Source: Marinilabiliales bacterium
Lineage (GTDB): Bacteria > Bacteroidota > Bacteroidia > Bacteroidales > F082
Direction of reading: 5' to 3'
NCBI GenBank assembly: GCA_002869465.1
Contig: PKSW01000022.1
Span: forward strand, 1-6,427
DNA: 6,427 bases
Positions 6,259 to 6,427 of this stretch are shown in pieces. The notes below the pieces were generated by a model, which saw only the letters and a program-made list of their open reading frames with translations, was not told the DNA's origin and did no database searches. Positions within the stretch are counted from its first letter, which is position 1. The number at the start of each line of letters is the position of its first letter. The translations under genes and the position numbers were made by a program.

Positions 6259-6427
6259 ATGTCATTTTCAGATCCGATGTTTAAAAACAATGAACTTCAG
6301 AATAAAGTAATTGTAGTTACCGGTGGCGGTTCAGGACTTGGTAAATCCATGTCAGAATATTTTCTTTCGCTGGGAGCTAAAGTGGTGATCACATCCCGGA
6401 ATATGGATAAACTGAATAAAGAAAAAA
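6259..6427 (+). CDS. Short-chain dehydrogenase/reductase, probably 2,4-dienoyl-CoA reductase-like (3' partial)
   Basis: The first 56 codons of an SDR-family oxidoreductase; the gene runs off the window. After a short leader (MSFSDPMFKNNELQ) comes the Rossmann fold: KVIVVTGGGSGLGKSM contains the TGxxxGxG nucleotide-binding motif (T21 to G28), then a helix (SEYFLSLGA) and the second strand VVITSRN (42-48). R47 after this strand suggests NADPH rather than NADH. The MFKN...L...K-I-VTGGGSGLGKSM-EYF pattern resembles Bacteroidetes proteins annotated as 2,4-dienoyl-CoA reductases, which reduce unsaturated fatty acyl-CoA intermediates. The catalytic Tyr-x-x-x-Lys region is outside the window, so only the superfamily is certain. 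It has its own promoter-like element and no evident functional link to the oxidase. Confidence 0.85.
   Translation, partial: MSFSDPMFKNNELQNKVIVVTGGGSGLGKSMSEYFLSLGAKVVITSRNMDKLNKEK

Noticed and set aside
1..6427. CRISPR arrays, insertion sequences, tRNA or rRNA genes, attachment sites
   Set aside because: The non-coding DNA is limited to short spacers, and I saw no spaced direct repeats, transposase-like frames or tRNA-like folds in them.

Overview
The window looks like chromosomal DNA of a member of the Bacteroidota (Bacteroidetes). The evidence is moderate-to-low GC with A-rich, Shine-Dalgarno-poor leaders, an exact Bacteroidetes-type -7 promoter box (TAACTTTG), a DUF4920 lipoprotein typical of that phylum, and protein sequences that read like Bacteroidetes homologues. 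I cannot fix a genus without a database search.

Layout, all genes on the + strand. (1) 1-770: the 3' end of a c-type cytochrome domain, probably the C-terminal domain of a copper nitrite reductase (NirK) fusion, is followed 2 nt later by a DUF4920 lipoprotein. A clear intrinsic terminator (795-823) ends this unit. (2) 771-969: a 199-nt regulatory gap holding the terminator, two short perfect inverted repeats and a weak promoter-like element. (3) 970-6174: a tight six-gene operon (gaps of 5, 33, 4, 10 and 8 nt) for a caa3-type heme-copper cytochrome c oxidase, in the order SCO copper chaperone, subunit I, subunit III, subunit IV, subunit II with fused cytochrome c, heme O synthase. (4) 6175-6258: an intergenic spacer with a good Bacteroidetes promoter. 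(5) 6259 to the window end: the 5' part of an SDR-family oxidoreductase resembling 2,4-dienoyl-CoA reductases.

How the genes work together: the SCO protein would deliver copper to the CuA site of subunit II. Heme O synthase makes the precursor of heme A; heme A synthase is not in the window. Subunits I-IV form the proton-pumping oxidase, in which the fused cytochrome c passes electrons to CuA, heme a and the heme a3/CuB centre. Subunit I carries YSHPAVY in place of the usual GHPEVY, which marks it as an A2-type oxidase. If the upstream fragment is NirK, a nitrite-reducing and an oxygen-reducing terminal enzyme, both copper-dependent, lie side by side.

Nothing in the window amounts to a clearly undescribed system. 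The most notable points are the unusual oxidase gene order, the C-terminally anchored SCO protein, the DUF4920 lipoprotein beside the copper enzymes, and the dyads in the regulatory gap.
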